A stretch of DNA of 49,940 bases from Actinomycetota bacterium (GCA_014381745.1 JACNLA010000024.1:39971-89910); one strand, 5' to 3'; counted from the stretch's first letter, positions 33,475 to 46,577 are shown. A program made the numbers and translations. Notes: generated by a model from the letters alone, not told the origin.

Positions 33475-34386
33475 TCAGGCTCCGCGGGCTGCGGACAACA
33501 GGTCGCCGAACCCTCGGGACCTGACCTTGTCCTGGTCCTCCCGGTACTTGAGGAGCGTTCCGATCGTGGTGTCGATGGCGGCCTCGTCAAGATCGTCTAC
33601 CCCTACTAGAACGAGGGCCTCGGCCCAGTCAAGGCTCTCTGCCACGCCGGGCGGCTTGTAGAGGCCCATTTCCCGAAGTTGGGCTGCCACGAGAGCCACA
33701 TCCCTGGCAAGCGAGACAGACACGTGAGGTGCACGTACACGCAGGATCTCGACCTCGCGGTCAACGCCGGGGTGCTCGACCCAGTGGTAGATGCAGCGAC
33801 GCTTGAGCGCATCGTGTACGTCGCGGGTCCTGTTGGAGGTGATGACCACGACCGGGGGAACCTCGGCCGTGAACGTACCCAGCTCAGGAATCGTGATGGC
33901 GAAGTCGGAGAGGATCTCGAGCAGGAAGGCCTCGAACTCGTCGTCGGCTCTGTCCACCTCGTCGATGAGGAGAACCGGGGGTGGCCCTTCAGTTGTGGCG
34001 AGTGCCCGCAACAGAGGCCTGCGCACCAAAAAGCGTTCCTGGTAGAGCTCGTCCTCAAGGTCGGCGATGTCGACATCTGAACCAGTACCGGTCACTTCCG
34101 CCGCGCGCAGGTGGAGCAGCTGCTTGGCGTAGTCCCACTCGTAGACAGCCTGGGCCGCATCAAGCCCCTCGTAGCACTGCAACCGAATGAGCTCGCCATC
34201 CGACCATGCAGCCAGCGCCTTTGCCACCTCGGTCTTGCCGACCCCTGCCTCGCCCTCCAGAAGCAGCGGCCGTTGGAGTCGGAGAGCCAGAAATATCGCC
34301 GTGGCGAGGCCCTCGTCCGCCAGATACTTTTCGGCGGCCAACTCCCGGGCCACCTCGTCGACGGTGGCTGCATCGTGAACGCCCAT
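33475..34386 (-). CDS. coxD: MoxR-family AAA+ ATPase (CoxD-like)
   Basis: A 303-residue AAA+ chaperone: Walker A EGEAGVGKTEVAKAL, Walker B VLLIDEVDRADDEFEAFLLE, sensor region VVVITSNRTRDVHDALKRRC (arginine finger). CoxD partners CoxE in inserting the copper/sulfur or maturing the Mo site of CO dehydrogenase-type enzymes. A GTG at 34389 immediately precedes the chosen ATG. It follows coxM after 70 nt, the place where other cox clusters often have coxL. Confidence 0.9.
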   Translation of the reverse strand: MGVHDAATVDEVARELAAEKYLADEGLATAIFLALRLQRPLLLEGEAGVGKTEVAKALAAWSDGELIRLQCYEGLDAAQAVYEWDYAKQLLHLRAAEVTGTGSDVDIADLEDELYQERFLVRRPLLRALATTEGPPPVLLIDEVDRADDEFEAFLLEILSDFAITIPELGTFTAEVPPVVVITSNRTRDVHDALKRRCIYHWVEHPGVDREVEILRVRAPHVSVSLARDVALVAAQLREMGLYKPPGVAESLDWAEALVLVGVDDLDEAAIDTTIGTLLKYREDQDKVRSRGFGDLLSAARGA

Positions 34387-34456
34387 CACATCAGGCTAGG
34401 CCAAGCGTGGAGATCCACCATTTGCCCGCCAGGTACTGCTGGCTGGTAGAGCAGGG

Positions 34457-35281
34457 TCAGAGACCCGACTCCTCAAGGCCCCGGCGTGTGAGGACGCGTG
34501 CCAGGTGGCAGCGGTAGTCCACAGAGGCGTTCAGGTCGGCGGAGGGCTCCAGGCCCTCGGCAGCCTGCGCGGCGGCATCTTCGGCTGACGCTCCCGAAGC
34601 GACTGCCGCCTCGACGGCAACTGCCCGAACGGGACGAGAGTCCATGTTCACGAGACCCACCCCACAGGTCTCGCCGTCGAGCATCACCGCTGCTCCTACG
34701 ATCGCCCAGTCCTGGGCCCGCCGGTTGAACTTCTGGAACGACCACGTTGAGTTGGGCCTCCGGGGTATCCGAACCTCGGTGAGCATCTCGTCATCGCCGA
34801 GGGCTGTCTCGAGGAATCCGGTGAAGAAGTCGTCAGCTGCCACCTCTCGGGCACCACCGGGGCCCTGAACAACAAGGCTGGCGCCGAGGGCTATGACCGT
34901 TGCGGGAAGGTCCGAAGCCGGATCGCCGTGGGCGAGTGCACCACCAAGGGTTCCACGGTGCCTCACCTGAGGGTCTCCCACCTTGGAAGTGGCCGCAGCC
35001 AGCAGCCCTGCATCGGCCTTTACAATCTCGCTGGTCTCGACATCTCGGTGGCGTGTCAACGCCCCTATGGCGATGTGGTCACCGTCCTCACGCACATACG
35101 AGAGATCTGTCAGCCTGCCGACATCAACCAGCAGGGCCGGAGCAGCCAGCCGGTATTTCATGAGCGGAAGAAGCGAGTGCCCGCCTGCCAGCAACTTGGC
35201 CTCGTCGCCGTGTTCGGCCAACAGGGAAAGGGCGTGATCGAGCGAACCTGCCCTCTCATATTCAAACGAGATGGGAATCAC
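34457..35281 (-). CDS. coxM: Molybdenum hydroxylase FAD subunit (CoxM-like)
   Basis: A 274-residue FAD-binding subunit of the xanthine dehydrogenase / CO dehydrogenase family. FAD contacts are seen in AKLLAGGHSLLPLMKYRLA (residues about 28-46) and VRHRGTLGGALAHGDPASD; a C-terminal CO_deh_flav_C domain follows from about residue 170. It transfers electrons from the Fe-S subunit to the acceptor. The GTG start overlaps the coxS stop by 4 nt (GTGA). No gene for the catalytic Mo subunit follows. Confidence 0.92.
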   Translation of the reverse strand: MIPISFEYERAGSLDHALSLLAEHGDEAKLLAGGHSLLPLMKYRLAAPALLVDVGRLTDLSYVREDGDHIAIGALTRHRDVETSEIVKADAGLLAAATSKVGDPQVRHRGTLGGALAHGDPASDLPATVIALGASLVVQGPGGAREVAADDFFTGFLETALGDDEMLTEVRIPRRPNSTWSFQKFNRRAQDWAIVGAAVMLDGETCGVGLVNMDSRPVRAVAVEAAVASGASAEDAAAQAAEGLEPSADLNASVDYRCHLARVLTRRGLEESGL

Positions 35282-35739
35282 TGCATGCTCCCTGCCGCAT
35301 CAAGGACCGCCCGGACGATGTTGTGGTAGCCCGTACAGCGGCAGAGGTTGCCCTCGAGGCCTTCGCGTACCTGGTCCTCGGTCGGGTTCGGGCACTCATC
35401 CAGCAGGGACACGGCCGCCATCACCATGCCGGGGGTGCAGTAGCCGCACTGGAGTGCATGGTTCTCGTGGAAGGCCTGCTGCATCGGGTGGAGCGTCTCA
35501 CCGTCGGCGAGGCCCTCGATGGTGGTCACATCCTGACCATCGACCTGCACCGCAAGGATCGTGCAGGACTTGACGGCTTCACCATCAAGATGGACGGTGC
35601 ATGCCCCACACGATGACGAGTCGCAGCCGACGTTCGTTCCGGTCTTGCCGGCGTGGTCTCGTATGTAGTGGACGAGCAGGGTCCGTGGCTCGACGTCGTG
35701 GGTTACGGACTCGCCGTTGATGTTTATCGTCACCTGCAC
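35278..35739 (-). CDS. coxS: Molybdenum hydroxylase [2Fe-2S] subunit (CoxS-like)
   Basis: A 153-residue iron-sulfur subunit. The plant-type cluster ligands are C39, C44, C47 and C59 (GCDSSSCGACTVHLDG ... SC), and the second cluster ligands C98, C101, C133 and C135 (CGYCTPGM ... NLCRCTGY). I start at the GTG at 35739, which has AGGAG 7 nt upstream and begins directly with the ferredoxin strand; the frame remains open to 35796. It leads coxS-coxM-coxD-coxE, 67 nt after the exporter permease gene. Confidence 0.93.
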   Translation of the reverse strand: MQVTININGESVTHDVEPRTLLVHYIRDHAGKTGTNVGCDSSSCGACTVHLDGEAVKSCTILAVQVDGQDVTTIEGLADGETLHPMQQAFHENHALQCGYCTPGMVMAAVSLLDECPNPTEDQVREGLEGNLCRCTGYHNIVRAVLDAAGSMQ

Positions 35740-35806
35740 AGGGGATCTCCTCTCAGGGGCGCGACGGTGAGCGACTCTACCCTCCCGGGCTGGCACCGGG
35801 CCCCAC

Positions 35807-36601
35807 TCACGGCGCCATCTTCATGAGGGCCCTCAGCGCCGAGAGCCCACCAACGAGGGTCATGGCAGCGATTGCGACCAACCCGGGCCATGTCAGATCC
35901 CAGGAAAGCTCCCCAACGAATCCCTGACGTGAGAGGCGCAACACGTTGGTCAAGGGGTTCAGGCGGGCTGCATGGTGCAGCCATCCGTCAAGGAACTCGA
36001 TCGGCACCTGGCCTATCGAGAGGAACATGCTTGAGAAGCCGACCACCTGGACGATCATCATCGACCGCAGCGTTCGAAGTCGGTACACGATCGTCAACCC
36101 GAACAGGCAGAACACCACCGCCATGCCGGCTGTCGCAGCGAAGAGGCTGACAAGCCCCAGCACGCCACCCGGCAACTGCAGTCCTCCGAGTGCTGCAACA
36201 GCGAGCACACCGGTCGTGGGGATGAACGAGCGGACGGCGCTGTAACCGATTGTTCCGATGAGGATCGGTAGGCGGCTCCCGGGCGTGAGGAGCAGGCGGT
36301 CGAAGAAGCCGTTTTCGAGATCGTCGGCCGCAGAGGTGGCACCCCCGACGCCAGCGAACACAGCGCCCTGAAGTGCCGCGTAGGGAGCCATCCAGTTGAA
36401 GATGTTGGATGTGCCGTAACCCTCGATTCGGGTGAGAGAGCTGAAGGCTCCGGTGAAGCTGATCACGAAGAACACGGGCATCACGACCGTCGGGATCAGG
36501 AGCACCGGTCGGGCCCGCAGGCGTTGAAGACCGCGCACGCAGACTGCCAGGCTCACCGCCCCGGCATGACCCAACCCGGTGGACACGGTGACGGTGCTCA
36601 C
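35807..36601 (-). CDS. ABC-2 type exporter permease (second)
   Basis: A 264-residue membrane protein of the ABC-2/DrrB family, with about six helices. Motifs: LIPTVVMPVFFVISFTGAF, the ENGFFDRLLLTPGSRLPILI coupling segment and a final HAARLNPLTNVLRLSRQGF, where daunorubicin-type permeases carry the NPLT signature. The GTG start overlaps the preceding permease by 4 nt. It forms the channel with the first permease and the ATPase. The cargo is unknown (drug, lipid or polyketide). Confidence 0.88.
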   Translation of the reverse strand: MSTVTVSTGLGHAGAVSLAVCVRGLQRLRARPVLLIPTVVMPVFFVISFTGAFSSLTRIEGYGTSNIFNWMAPYAALQGAVFAGVGGATSAADDLENGFFDRLLLTPGSRLPILIGTIGYSAVRSFIPTTGVLAVAALGGLQLPGGVLGLVSLFAATAGMAVVFCLFGLTIVYRLRTLRSMMIVQVVGFSSMFLSIGQVPIEFLDGWLHHAARLNPLTNVLRLSRQGFVGELSWDLTWPGLVAIAAMTLVGGLSALRALMKMAP

Positions 36602-37398
36602 GGGGTGGTCAACCTCTGTTGAAGGGCTAGTGCGGCAGCAGAAATGGTGCCAAGCGCCAGGACCGCCGGAATCCCGAGAGCCTGGAGCGCGTCAGCGGTT
36701 GACCACTCAACAATCACAAGACGGCGAACCGGGTTGATCACCCACGAGATGGGGTTGTACTCGGCCACCACCCTGAACCAGCCGTTCATGAGGGTGGTCG
36801 GAAAGAAGGCCGAGCTCATGAATATCGAAACGAAGATGAGCGGAAAGGTGGCTCCAACGGCCTCCTGTGAGCCGGTCCTTACGGCCATCACCTGCGCCAG
36901 GCCCCCGATAACAAGCACCAGCAGTGCTGCCACGAGGACCATCACGAGCATCGCCGCCAGGCCACCGGCCACCTCGGCACCAAAGACAAGGAACACGGCG
37001 AGTATCACGAGGGTCTTGATGGACGCCACGATGGCTGCCCCCGCCAGCCTGCCCAGCAGGATCGGCCCTCTGGCGACCGGTGAGGCCAGCAGCCGGTCCA
37101 GAAAACCATTCTCGATGTCGAGGGCAAGCTCAGACCCTGCGGCTGTGGCCCCGAAAGAAACCGCCTGGACGATGCATGCCGGAAGGATGAAATCCAGGAA
37201 GGAGTCGACCTCTGGAAACCCCGGCATGTCCAGAACCCGCTGGAACTGCTTGGTGTACACCGCTGCCAACAACAGCGGAAAGATGAGACCAGGCATGACC
37301 GAGAGCAGTTGCCGTCGCTCCCCAACCAACGACCGGCGTGCCAGCTCGAAGGTCTGGGATCCGGCCGTCATGACACCGGCCAGCCCCGACCCTGTCAT
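36598..37398 (-). CDS. ABC-2 type exporter permease (first)
   Basis: A 266-residue membrane protein homologous to the second permease: LSVMPGLIFPLLLAAVYTKQ, ENGFLDRLLASPVARGPILL and VVAEYNPISWVINPVRRLV show the same layout (NPIS in place of NPLT). Two distinct permeases beside one ATPase suggest a heterodimeric channel. The ATG overlaps the ATPase stop (ATGA). Confidence 0.9.
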   Translation of the reverse strand: MTGSGLAGVMTAGSQTFELARRSLVGERRQLLSVMPGLIFPLLLAAVYTKQFQRVLDMPGFPEVDSFLDFILPACIVQAVSFGATAAGSELALDIENGFLDRLLASPVARGPILLGRLAGAAIVASIKTLVILAVFLVFGAEVAGGLAAMLVMVLVAALLVLVIGGLAQVMAVRTGSQEAVGATFPLIFVSIFMSSAFFPTTLMNGWFRVVAEYNPISWVINPVRRLVIVEWSTADALQALGIPAVLALGTISAAALALQQRLTTP

Positions 37399-38345
37399 TG
37401 TTCGTCTCCGGACCCCTCAAGACGCCGTCCTGTTGCATGAGCGAAGACATCGTCGAGGCTCGGAGCATCCAACTCCAGGTGGATGACCGTTACCCCGGCG
37501 GCATCCAGGGCACGTACCACGTCGGCGACGCGGGCCGCTCCCTCGTCGAGGCCAATTGCCACCCGACCCTCCCGGGAGGGTCGTTCCGCTCCGAAGCCGG
37601 TCATGACCGTCGTGGTTGTCTCCACGTGTTCCGGCCCGACCTCGACCCGAAGCGTCGGGGCGCCGACCGTGCTCTTCAACACGGTCGGGGTTCCCTCGCG
37701 AACCAGCTTGCCGGCATCGATGATGGCTATGCGACCGGCCAGCTGGTCGGCTTCCTCGAGGTACTGGGTTGTCAGGAACACGGTTGTCCCCAGCTCGTCG
37801 TTGAGGCGTCTGACCTCTTCCCAGAGTGCCTGTCGGCTGGTGGGGTCCAACCCGGTTGTTGGCTCGTCGAGGAACAGGATCGGAGGTTCGTGTACGAGGG
37901 ACAGGGCCAGGTCAAGGCGTCTGCGCATGCCTCCCGAATAGGTACCGACCCGCCGGTCCACGGCGGCCGTCAGGCCGACCCTTTCGAGGAGTTCGGGACC
38001 TCGGGTTTTGATCACAGAGCGTGGTATTCCGTGCAGGACGGCCTGCAGGCGCATCAGCTCGCTGCCCGTCATCAGGGGATCGATGGCGGCATCCTGGAGT
38101 GCGACGCCGATCATCCTTCGGACCTCGCCGGCCTGGGAGATCACATCGCATCCGCCGACCCGTGCTGAGCCGGAGGTCGGGTGCAGGAGCGTTGTCAGCA
38201 TCCGCACGACCGTCGACTTGCCTGCGCCGTTTGGGCCCAGAAACCCGAACACCTCGCCTTCCTCGACCTGCAGGTCCACGCCGTCGACGGCGACCACGTC
38301 GCCGAAGTGCCTGACGAGGTCCGTTGCCTCGACTACAACCGTCAT
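37395..38345 (-). CDS. ABC exporter ATPase, DrrA/daunorubicin-resistance type
   Basis: A 316-residue ATPase: Walker A GPNGAGKST, the DrrA-type GVALQDAAIDPLMTGSELMRL Q-loop, signature YSGGMRRRLDLALSLVH, Walker B ILFLDEPTTGLDPTSRQALW and the switch His replaced by Gln in FLTTQYLEEAD, which is normal for DrrA. The last 100 residues form the regulatory domain of this family. First gene of a three-gene exporter, 138 nt after ftsB on the same strand. Confidence 0.92.
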   Translation of the reverse strand: MTVVVEATDLVRHFGDVVAVDGVDLQVEEGEVFGFLGPNGAGKSTVVRMLTTLLHPTSGSARVGGCDVISQAGEVRRMIGVALQDAAIDPLMTGSELMRLQAVLHGIPRSVIKTRGPELLERVGLTAAVDRRVGTYSGGMRRRLDLALSLVHEPPILFLDEPTTGLDPTSRQALWEEVRRLNDELGTTVFLTTQYLEEADQLAGRIAIIDAGKLVREGTPTVLKSTVGAPTLRVEVGPEHVETTTTVMTGFGAERPSREGRVAIGLDEGAARVADVVRALDAAGVTVIHLELDAPSLDDVFAHATGRRLEGSGDEQ

Positions 38346-38383
38346 CTTCCCACCGCCACGGATCCTCGCTGCTGTTAGTCGAC

Positions 38384-38407
38384 TCCCCCGACGGATGCCC
38401 CGGGGGA
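38384..38407 (-). terminator. Hairpin between ftsB and the exporter genes
   Basis: TCCCCCG (38384-38390) pairs with CGGGGGA (38401-38407), a strong 7-bp G/C stem with a 10-nt loop, in the 138-nt space after the ftsB stop. It could end the housekeeping transcript before the exporter genes; there is no clear U-run. Confidence 0.45.
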
Positions 38408-38483
38408 ACGGCCGGGACGCTAGCCCGCTAGGCCCAATGGGCTTCAGTCCGGCAGAATCAGCCTCAAACCGATCAGCTTCCTG

Positions 38484-41549
<3,066 letters not shown>

Positions 41550-41555
41550 GGCAGG

Positions 41556-42443
41556 TCAGGAGCCCTGGTTGACCCGATCAGCGGACACCGGCCCGGCAGG
41601 TGCCAGAACCCGCCCGACTGCTGAATCCCAGCTGCCGTACCGGGGGTCGATCGTGATGTCGCGGGTGAGGGTTGCCAGGTGGAGCATCACACCGGGCATT
41701 CGTTCGCCCAACTGGTCGAAGGGAACCGGTTCCACGCCACCCGGCTCGTCTATGCGGATCACGTGGAAGCCGAACTGGCTTGGGACTGGACCAACCAGCT
41801 CGTCACCCTCGCTGAGAGCTCCCAGCACAGCCCGCTCATAGGTGGGGACGAAGGAGCCGATCGGTGCACAACCCAGAGAACCACCTCTGGCGGCGGACCC
41901 GGGATCCTGGGAATGGGCCCCGGCAAGGCCACCGAAGTCACCACCGGAACCCAGCGACTCCATCAGGTCAAGGGCCTCGTCCTCACTGGGTACGAGGATG
42001 TGGCTGGTGCAGAGGTCGTGGGCGACAAGGTCAGATCCGGCCTCGTAGGCGGCTCGTACGGACTCTCCAGCAGCGATGGTGAGGTCAACCGCCGCCTGCC
42101 ACCTGGTCAGCGTGGCCATTGCCGGAGCTTCCGGGTCAAGGCCGGCAACCAGCAACTTGTCGCGGGCAGATTCCAGGTCGTCGTCGCCGGCCACGAGGCC
42201 CTGCTCGGCCAACATGTCGATGAGAGCCTCGTAGCGGACCATCTGGTCGAGAATCTCGACCGCTGCCTGTGTCTCAAAGGTGGCGCCGACCGATCCGGGA
42301 CCAAAGCCGTCCTCGACGAGACCGGCCAGAGCCAGGCGGTCGATCGTGGTGTCACCCACCTGTGCTGCTACCTCTGAGGCACCACAGGCAGACCCCAGCA
42401 GGGCCAAGAGAAGGACAAGGGATGAGAGGCGGGAGAAGAACAT
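41556..42443 (-). CDS. Parvulin-type peptidyl-prolyl isomerase lipoprotein (SurA/PrsA-like)
   Basis: A 295-residue exported lipoprotein. The signal peptide ends in the lipobox LLGSAC (C20). A SurA N-terminal-like helical region follows, then a parvulin domain from about residue 135: LCTSHILVPSEDEALDLMES, FGGLAGAHSQDPGSAARGGS, and QFGFHVIRIDE. It should assist folding of secreted proteins at the outer face of the membrane. A GTG at 42446 precedes the chosen ATG; the ATG forms TGATG with the mfd stop. Confidence 0.88.
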   Translation of the reverse strand: MFFSRLSSLVLLLALLGSACGASEVAAQVGDTTIDRLALAGLVEDGFGPGSVGATFETQAAVEILDQMVRYEALIDMLAEQGLVAGDDDLESARDKLLVAGLDPEAPAMATLTRWQAAVDLTIAAGESVRAAYEAGSDLVAHDLCTSHILVPSEDEALDLMESLGSGGDFGGLAGAHSQDPGSAARGGSLGCAPIGSFVPTYERAVLGALSEGDELVGPVPSQFGFHVIRIDEPGGVEPVPFDQLGERMPGVMLHLATLTRDITIDPRYGSWDSAVGRVLAPAGPVSADRVNQGS

Positions 42444-45400
42444 CACGAGCCAGCAATGGTACGTGACGACCCGCCCTGTTCAGCAGATGAGACCGGAACG
42501 GGTACAAGATCGTCAATCATGGCGATCAGGTCGTCTACAAGATCATCGCCGTCTACCGGTAGAAGAACCTGCCGCTGCTCATCTTTGTAGATGGCGTGCC
42601 TGTGCAGGCGGGCCAGCCGTGTCTGTTTGCTGAGCGGCAGCACCACCGGCGAGCATCTGGCGATCCGTTCCGGACCACCGAGGCCCGGACCACGGGTCAC
42701 CGCCACCTCGGTGATGCCCCGCTCCACGCAGATGGAACGCAGCCGACCCACCGCTATCAGGGCCTCAGCCGGTGGCGGGAGGGGTCCGTAGCGGTCCTCC
42801 CACTCGGTTCGCACCGCATCCACGTTTGCTGCGTCGGGGGTGGTCCCGGCAGCAGCCAGTTTCCGGTAGGCCTCGAGCCGGAGGTCGTTGCGGGACACGT
42901 AGTCCTCGGGCAGGTGGGCGTCGACTGGTACCTCGACCCTTATCTCGACGGCGACATCGGGTACCCGACCAGCCAACTCGTCAACGGCCTCTGTGACCAT
43001 CTGGCAGTAGAGGTCGTATCCGACCGCTGCGACGTGGCCGCTCTGGCCGGTACCGAGAAGATTGCCAGCCCCCCTGATCTCGAGGTCGCGCATGGCTATC
43101 CGAAAGCCCGAGCCCAGGTCGGTCGTCTCGCCAATGGTTCTGAGCCGTTCGTAGGCCTCCTCGCTCAAAACCCTGTCGGGAGGGGTGAACAGGTAGGCGT
43201 AGGCCCGTTGACCGGCCCTACCGACCCTTCCTCGGAGCTGGTGCATCTGGCCGAGCCCCAGCAGATCGGCCCGGTCGACAACCAGGGTGTTGACGGTCGG
43301 CATGTCGATGCCCGACTCGATGATGGTGGTGCAGACCAGGACGTCGTAGCGGCCCTCCCAGAAGTCCATGACGACCGTCTCGAGGCCCACCTCGTCCATC
43401 TGGCCGTGCGCAACGGCGACCCTGGCCTCGGGCACCAGTTCCCGAATACCACCGGCGATCTGGTCGATGTCGTACACGCGGTTATGCACGAAGAACACCT
43501 GACCGTCGCGAAGGAGCTCGCGACGGATGGCCTCTGCTACGGCCCTCTCGTCGTATCCGCCCACATAGGTGAGGATCGGTTGGCGGTCGGCCGGCGGTGT
43601 GTTGAGCAGGCTCAGGTCACGGATCCCTGTAAGGGACATCTCGAGGGTTCGGGGAATCGGAGTGGCGGTGAGGGTCAGCACGTCGACGTCTGTCCGCAGC
43701 GACTTGATGGCCTCCTTGTGGGTGACACCGAAGTGCTGTTCCTCGTCAATGACAAGTAGGCCCAGATCCTTGAACACAACGTCTCCAGAGAGGAGGCGGT
43801 GTGTTCCGATGACCACGTCGACCGATCCGTCCTCCAGCCCCTCAGCCACCCGACGTGCCTCGGCGGCTGTCAGAAACCTGCTCAATACCTCGACCCTCAC
43901 GGGGTAGGGAGCGAACCGGTCGCGAAAGGTCTGACCGTGCTGTTGTGCCAGAAGGGTGGTCGGAACGAGGATCGCTGCCTGGCGGCCGTCCTGGACGGCC
44001 TTGAACACGGCCCGCACCGCCACCTCGGTCTTACCGAAGCCGACGTCGCCGCAGACGAGACGGTCCATCGGCAACGGCCGTTCCATATCAGCCTTGACGT
44101 CCTCGATGGCCTGAAGTTGGTCCGGTGTCTCCTGGTAGGGAAACGACTGTTCCAGTTCCCGCTGCCATGGAGTGTCGTTGGCGAAGGCGTGACCGACCGT
44201 CCCCAGCCGCTGCTGGTAGAGGAGCACCAGCTCCTGGGCGATCTCGGCCACCGCCGACCGGACCCTGGACTTGGCCTTCTGCCAGTCCGATCCCCCCATC
44301 CGGCTGAGGCTCGGCTTCTCGCCACCGGTGTGGGGGCGAATCACGTCGATCTGGTCGGTCGGAAGGTAAAGGCGGTCATCGCCCCTGTACTCGAGCAGCA
44401 GGTAATCGCGCTCGACTCCTCCCAGGGTGCGGGTAACGAGGCCGGCGAACCTGGCTACACCATGGTGTTCGTGCACGACATGGTCACCGGGGGCAAGGTC
44501 CTCAAAGACGCGAACAGCTGCGGTTCGGCGGGGTTTGGTTCGGCGGCGGGTTCGACGACGGCCCGTGATCTCGGCCTCGGTCACGACCGCCAGGCCCGCC
44601 GAGGGCAGCACGAACCCCCGCTCAAGGGGCGCCACGACCAGATGGGCACCCGGCGCCGACGGGTCTGTCTCCGGTCCGGCTGCCGTCACCTCGATTCCGG
44701 CCTCCAACAGCCTCTGGCTGAGCCGCTCCACGCTCCCTTCGCCGTCCGCAACGACGACCAGCCTGATGCCGTCTGCCAGCAGGTCAGTCAGGCGGCCGAT
44801 TACGCCTCTTGTGCCGGCATCAGCTCCACCGGTTGCCGGGTGCCAGCCCGCTGCGGAGATGGTCTCCACCCCGGGGCCCTCGGGGACTGCATCCAGCGCC
44901 CACACGGGAGCACCGGTGTGGGCGAGCAGCCGGTCCCAACCGGTGTGGAGGCGTGGAAAGTCGGCCACGTCGGCTCCCCAGGTTTCTGCCAGCGTGTCGG
45001 CCAGGGCGGCCTCCTCGGCCTGCAGGTCCGAGATCCGGTCACGAAGGCGTCGGGGCTCGATCGCGACAACCAGGGCGTCGTCGTCCAGCAGATCGAAGAG
45101 GACCCGTTCCTCTCCGGTAAGCCATGGCATCCATGACTCCATCCCGTCGAACAGCTCGCCGTCGGCGAGACGGTCCCACTGTTCACGACCCCATGGCTGT
45201 TCGGCCACCAACGAAGAGGCGCGTTCACGCACCTGCTCGCTGAGGATCAGTTCCCGACAGGGGAGGATCTCCACCTCTGCCCGCGGAATTGTCGCCCGCT
45301 GGTCGGCTACGCCGAACTCACACAACCGGTCCACCTCGTCGCCCCAGAGATCTATCCGTATCGGAACCTCAGAGGTCGAAGGCCAGACATCCACGATCGA

Positions 45401-45937
45401 GCCACGTACCGCCACCTCGCCGCGGTGCTCCACCTGGTATTCGCGCCGGTAACCGGCTGCCACCAGGTCGGTCAGGAGCAGGGTCTGGTCGACCACGTCA
45501 CCGGGCCCAATGAAGAGGGGTGCTACGTCTCCCACCCCGGGACCCAGACGCTGGGTCAGGGCCCGTCCCGATGCCACAACCACCTGTGGTCGGTCCGCCA
45601 TGCCGGCTAACCGGTGCAGCACGTGGAGGCGTCGCCCCATGGTCTCGACACCGGGACTCACCCTCTCAAACGGAAGGGTCTCCCATGCCGGAAACAACTC
45701 GACCCGGTCGTGGCCCAGGTAGAGACGCAGGTCTGCCGCCAGGAACTCGGCCTCGCTCCCGGTGGGAACTGCGACAACGAGGGGACTCCGTCCAGTCTGT
45801 TCTGCGAGGGCAGCCAGAACGATCGCCCTCGCCGGTTCCGAAACCGCCAGCGCAGCGTGCTTTCGACCAAGAACCGATGTGAGGGCCGGCTCATCTACCA
45901 GGAGGGACGGCAGACCCGCCAGGAACTGTTCGCTCAC
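42443..45937 (-). CDS. mfd: Transcription-repair coupling factor
   Basis: A 1164-residue ATP-dependent DNA translocase that removes stalled RNA polymerase and recruits UvrA. Domains: UvrB-like N-terminal region (1-330; [15 protein letters not shown]), RNA-polymerase-interacting domain (about 450-520; [18 protein letters not shown]), RecG-like helicase with Walker [12 protein letters not shown] and DEEQ box ([16 protein letters not shown]), motif [19 protein letters not shown], and the C-terminal TRCF domain. I choose the GTG at 45937, 4 nt after the pth stop; the longer frame overlaps pth in another frame. It has no clear Shine-Dalgarno. Confidence 0.95.
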   Translation of the reverse strand: MSEQFLAGLPSLLVDEPALTSVLGRKHAALAVSEPARAIVLAALAEQTGRSPLVVAVPTGSEAEFLAADLRLYLGHDRVELFPAWETLPFERVSPGVETMGRRLHVLHRLAGMADRPQVVVASGRALTQRLGPGVGDVAPLFIGPGDVVDQTLLLTDLVAAGYRREYQVEHRGEVAVRGSIVDVWPSTSEVPIRIDLWGDEVDRLCEFGVADQRATIPRAEVEILPCRELILSEQVRERASSLVAEQPWGREQWDRLADGELFDGMESWMPWLTGEERVLFDLLDDDALVVAIEPRRLRDRISDLQAEEAALADTLAETWGADVADFPRLHTGWDRLLAHTGAPVWALDAVPEGPGVETISAAGWHPATGGADAGTRGVIGRLTDLLADGIRLVVVADGEGSVERLSQRLLEAGIEVTAAGPETDPSAPGAHLVVAPLERGFVLPSAGLAVVTEAEITGRRRTRRRTKPRRTAAVRVFEDLAPGDHVVHEHHGVARFAGLVTRTLGGVERDYLLLEYRGDDRLYLPTDQIDVIRPHTGGEKPSLSRMGGSDWQKAKSRVRSAVAEIAQELVLLYQQRLGTVGHAFANDTPWQRELEQSFPYQETPDQLQAIEDVKADMERPLPMDRLVCGDVGFGKTEVAVRAVFKAVQDGRQAAILVPTTLLAQQHGQTFRDRFAPYPVRVEVLSRFLTAAEARRVAEGLEDGSVDVVIGTHRLLSGDVVFKDLGLLVIDEEQHFGVTHKEAIKSLRTDVDVLTLTATPIPRTLEMSLTGIRDLSLLNTPPADRQPILTYVGGYDERAVAEAIRRELLRDGQVFFVHNRVYDIDQIAGGIRELVPEARVAVAHGQMDEVGLETVVMDFWEGRYDVLVCTTIIESGIDMPTVNTLVVDRADLLGLGQMHQLRGRVGRAGQRAYAYLFTPPDRVLSEEAYERLRTIGETTDLGSGFRIAMRDLEIRGAGNLLGTGQSGHVAAVGYDLYCQMVTEAVDELAGRVPDVAVEIRVEVPVDAHLPEDYVSRNDLRLEAYRKLAAAGTTPDAANVDAVRTEWEDRYGPLPPPAEALIAVGRLRSICVERGITEVAVTRGPGLGGPERIARCSPVVLPLSKQTRLARLHRHAIYKDEQRQVLLPVDGDDLVDDLIAMIDDLVPVPVSSAEQGGSSRTIAGS

Positions 45938-45941
45938 AGGG

Positions 45942-46562
45942 TCACGAACGGGTATTGAAGCGAGACATCGCCTCGTCGACACCTTCGGAGAGGATGACCT
46001 CGACAGCGTCGGCCGCTTCTTGAACCACGATCGCCAACTCGGTGGCCTCGGCGCCACCGGGCCTGCGCAGCACATGGTCTGCACCTGACTGCCTGCCGGG
46101 AGGCTTCCCTACTCCTATCCGTACCCGCAGGTACTCTTGGGTCTTGAGGTGGGCGGTTACCGACCTGAGGCCGTTGTGGCCAGCCAAACCTCCACCTGAC
46201 TTCACACGAAGCTGCCCCACCGGGAGGTCCAGTTCGTCGTGGACGATCACGAGGCGGGTCGGGTCGTCTATCCCGTGGCGACGGACCAGCTTTGCCACCG
46301 CCTGACCAGACTCGTTCATGAAGGTCTGAGGAACCGCCAGGGCGACCCGTTCACCGTCGATACGAACCTCGGCCACCTGTGCCAGCTCTTTGGAGTTACG
46401 AAGGTTGCCAGAGTGCCGGTCCGCCAACAGCGCGACCACCTCGGCCCCGGCATTGTGGCGGGTGCCCTCAAACCTGGACCCCGGGTTGCCGAGGCCAACG
46501 ACAAGCAGCGCGGCAGGCTCGCCCCGCCTCTTGTTGTCGGACCTTCCGGGCCGCCGGATCAT
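45942..46562 (-). CDS. pth: Peptidyl-tRNA hydrolase
   Basis: A 206-residue enzyme recycling peptidyl-tRNA. It shows LLVVGLGNPGSRFEGTRHNA (catalytic His in the last motif), PQTFMNESGQAV, VIVHDELDLPVGQLRVKSGG (catalytic Asp) and GLAGHNGLRSVTAHL. A 15-residue basic N-terminal extension precedes the fold. Between rplY (15 nt) and mfd (4 nt), the standard actinobacterial arrangement. Confidence 0.96.
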   Translation of the reverse strand: MIRRPGRSDNKRRGEPAALLVVGLGNPGSRFEGTRHNAGAEVVALLADRHSGNLRNSKELAQVAEVRIDGERVALAVPQTFMNESGQAVAKLVRRHGIDDPTRLVIVHDELDLPVGQLRVKSGGGLAGHNGLRSVTAHLKTQEYLRVRIGVGKPPGRQSGADHVLRRPGGAEATELAIVVQEAADAVEVILSEGVDEAMSRFNTRS

Positions 46563-46577
46563 GTACCGGCCCGCAAG

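Noticed and set aside
32355-35739. A complete aerobic CO dehydrogenase operon
   Set aside because: The catalytic coxL gene is absent, so CO oxidation cannot be claimed from this window.
43799-45136. A 445-residue plus-strand open frame opposite mfd
   Set aside because: It lies wholly antisense to conserved Mfd domains and shows no recognisable domain.
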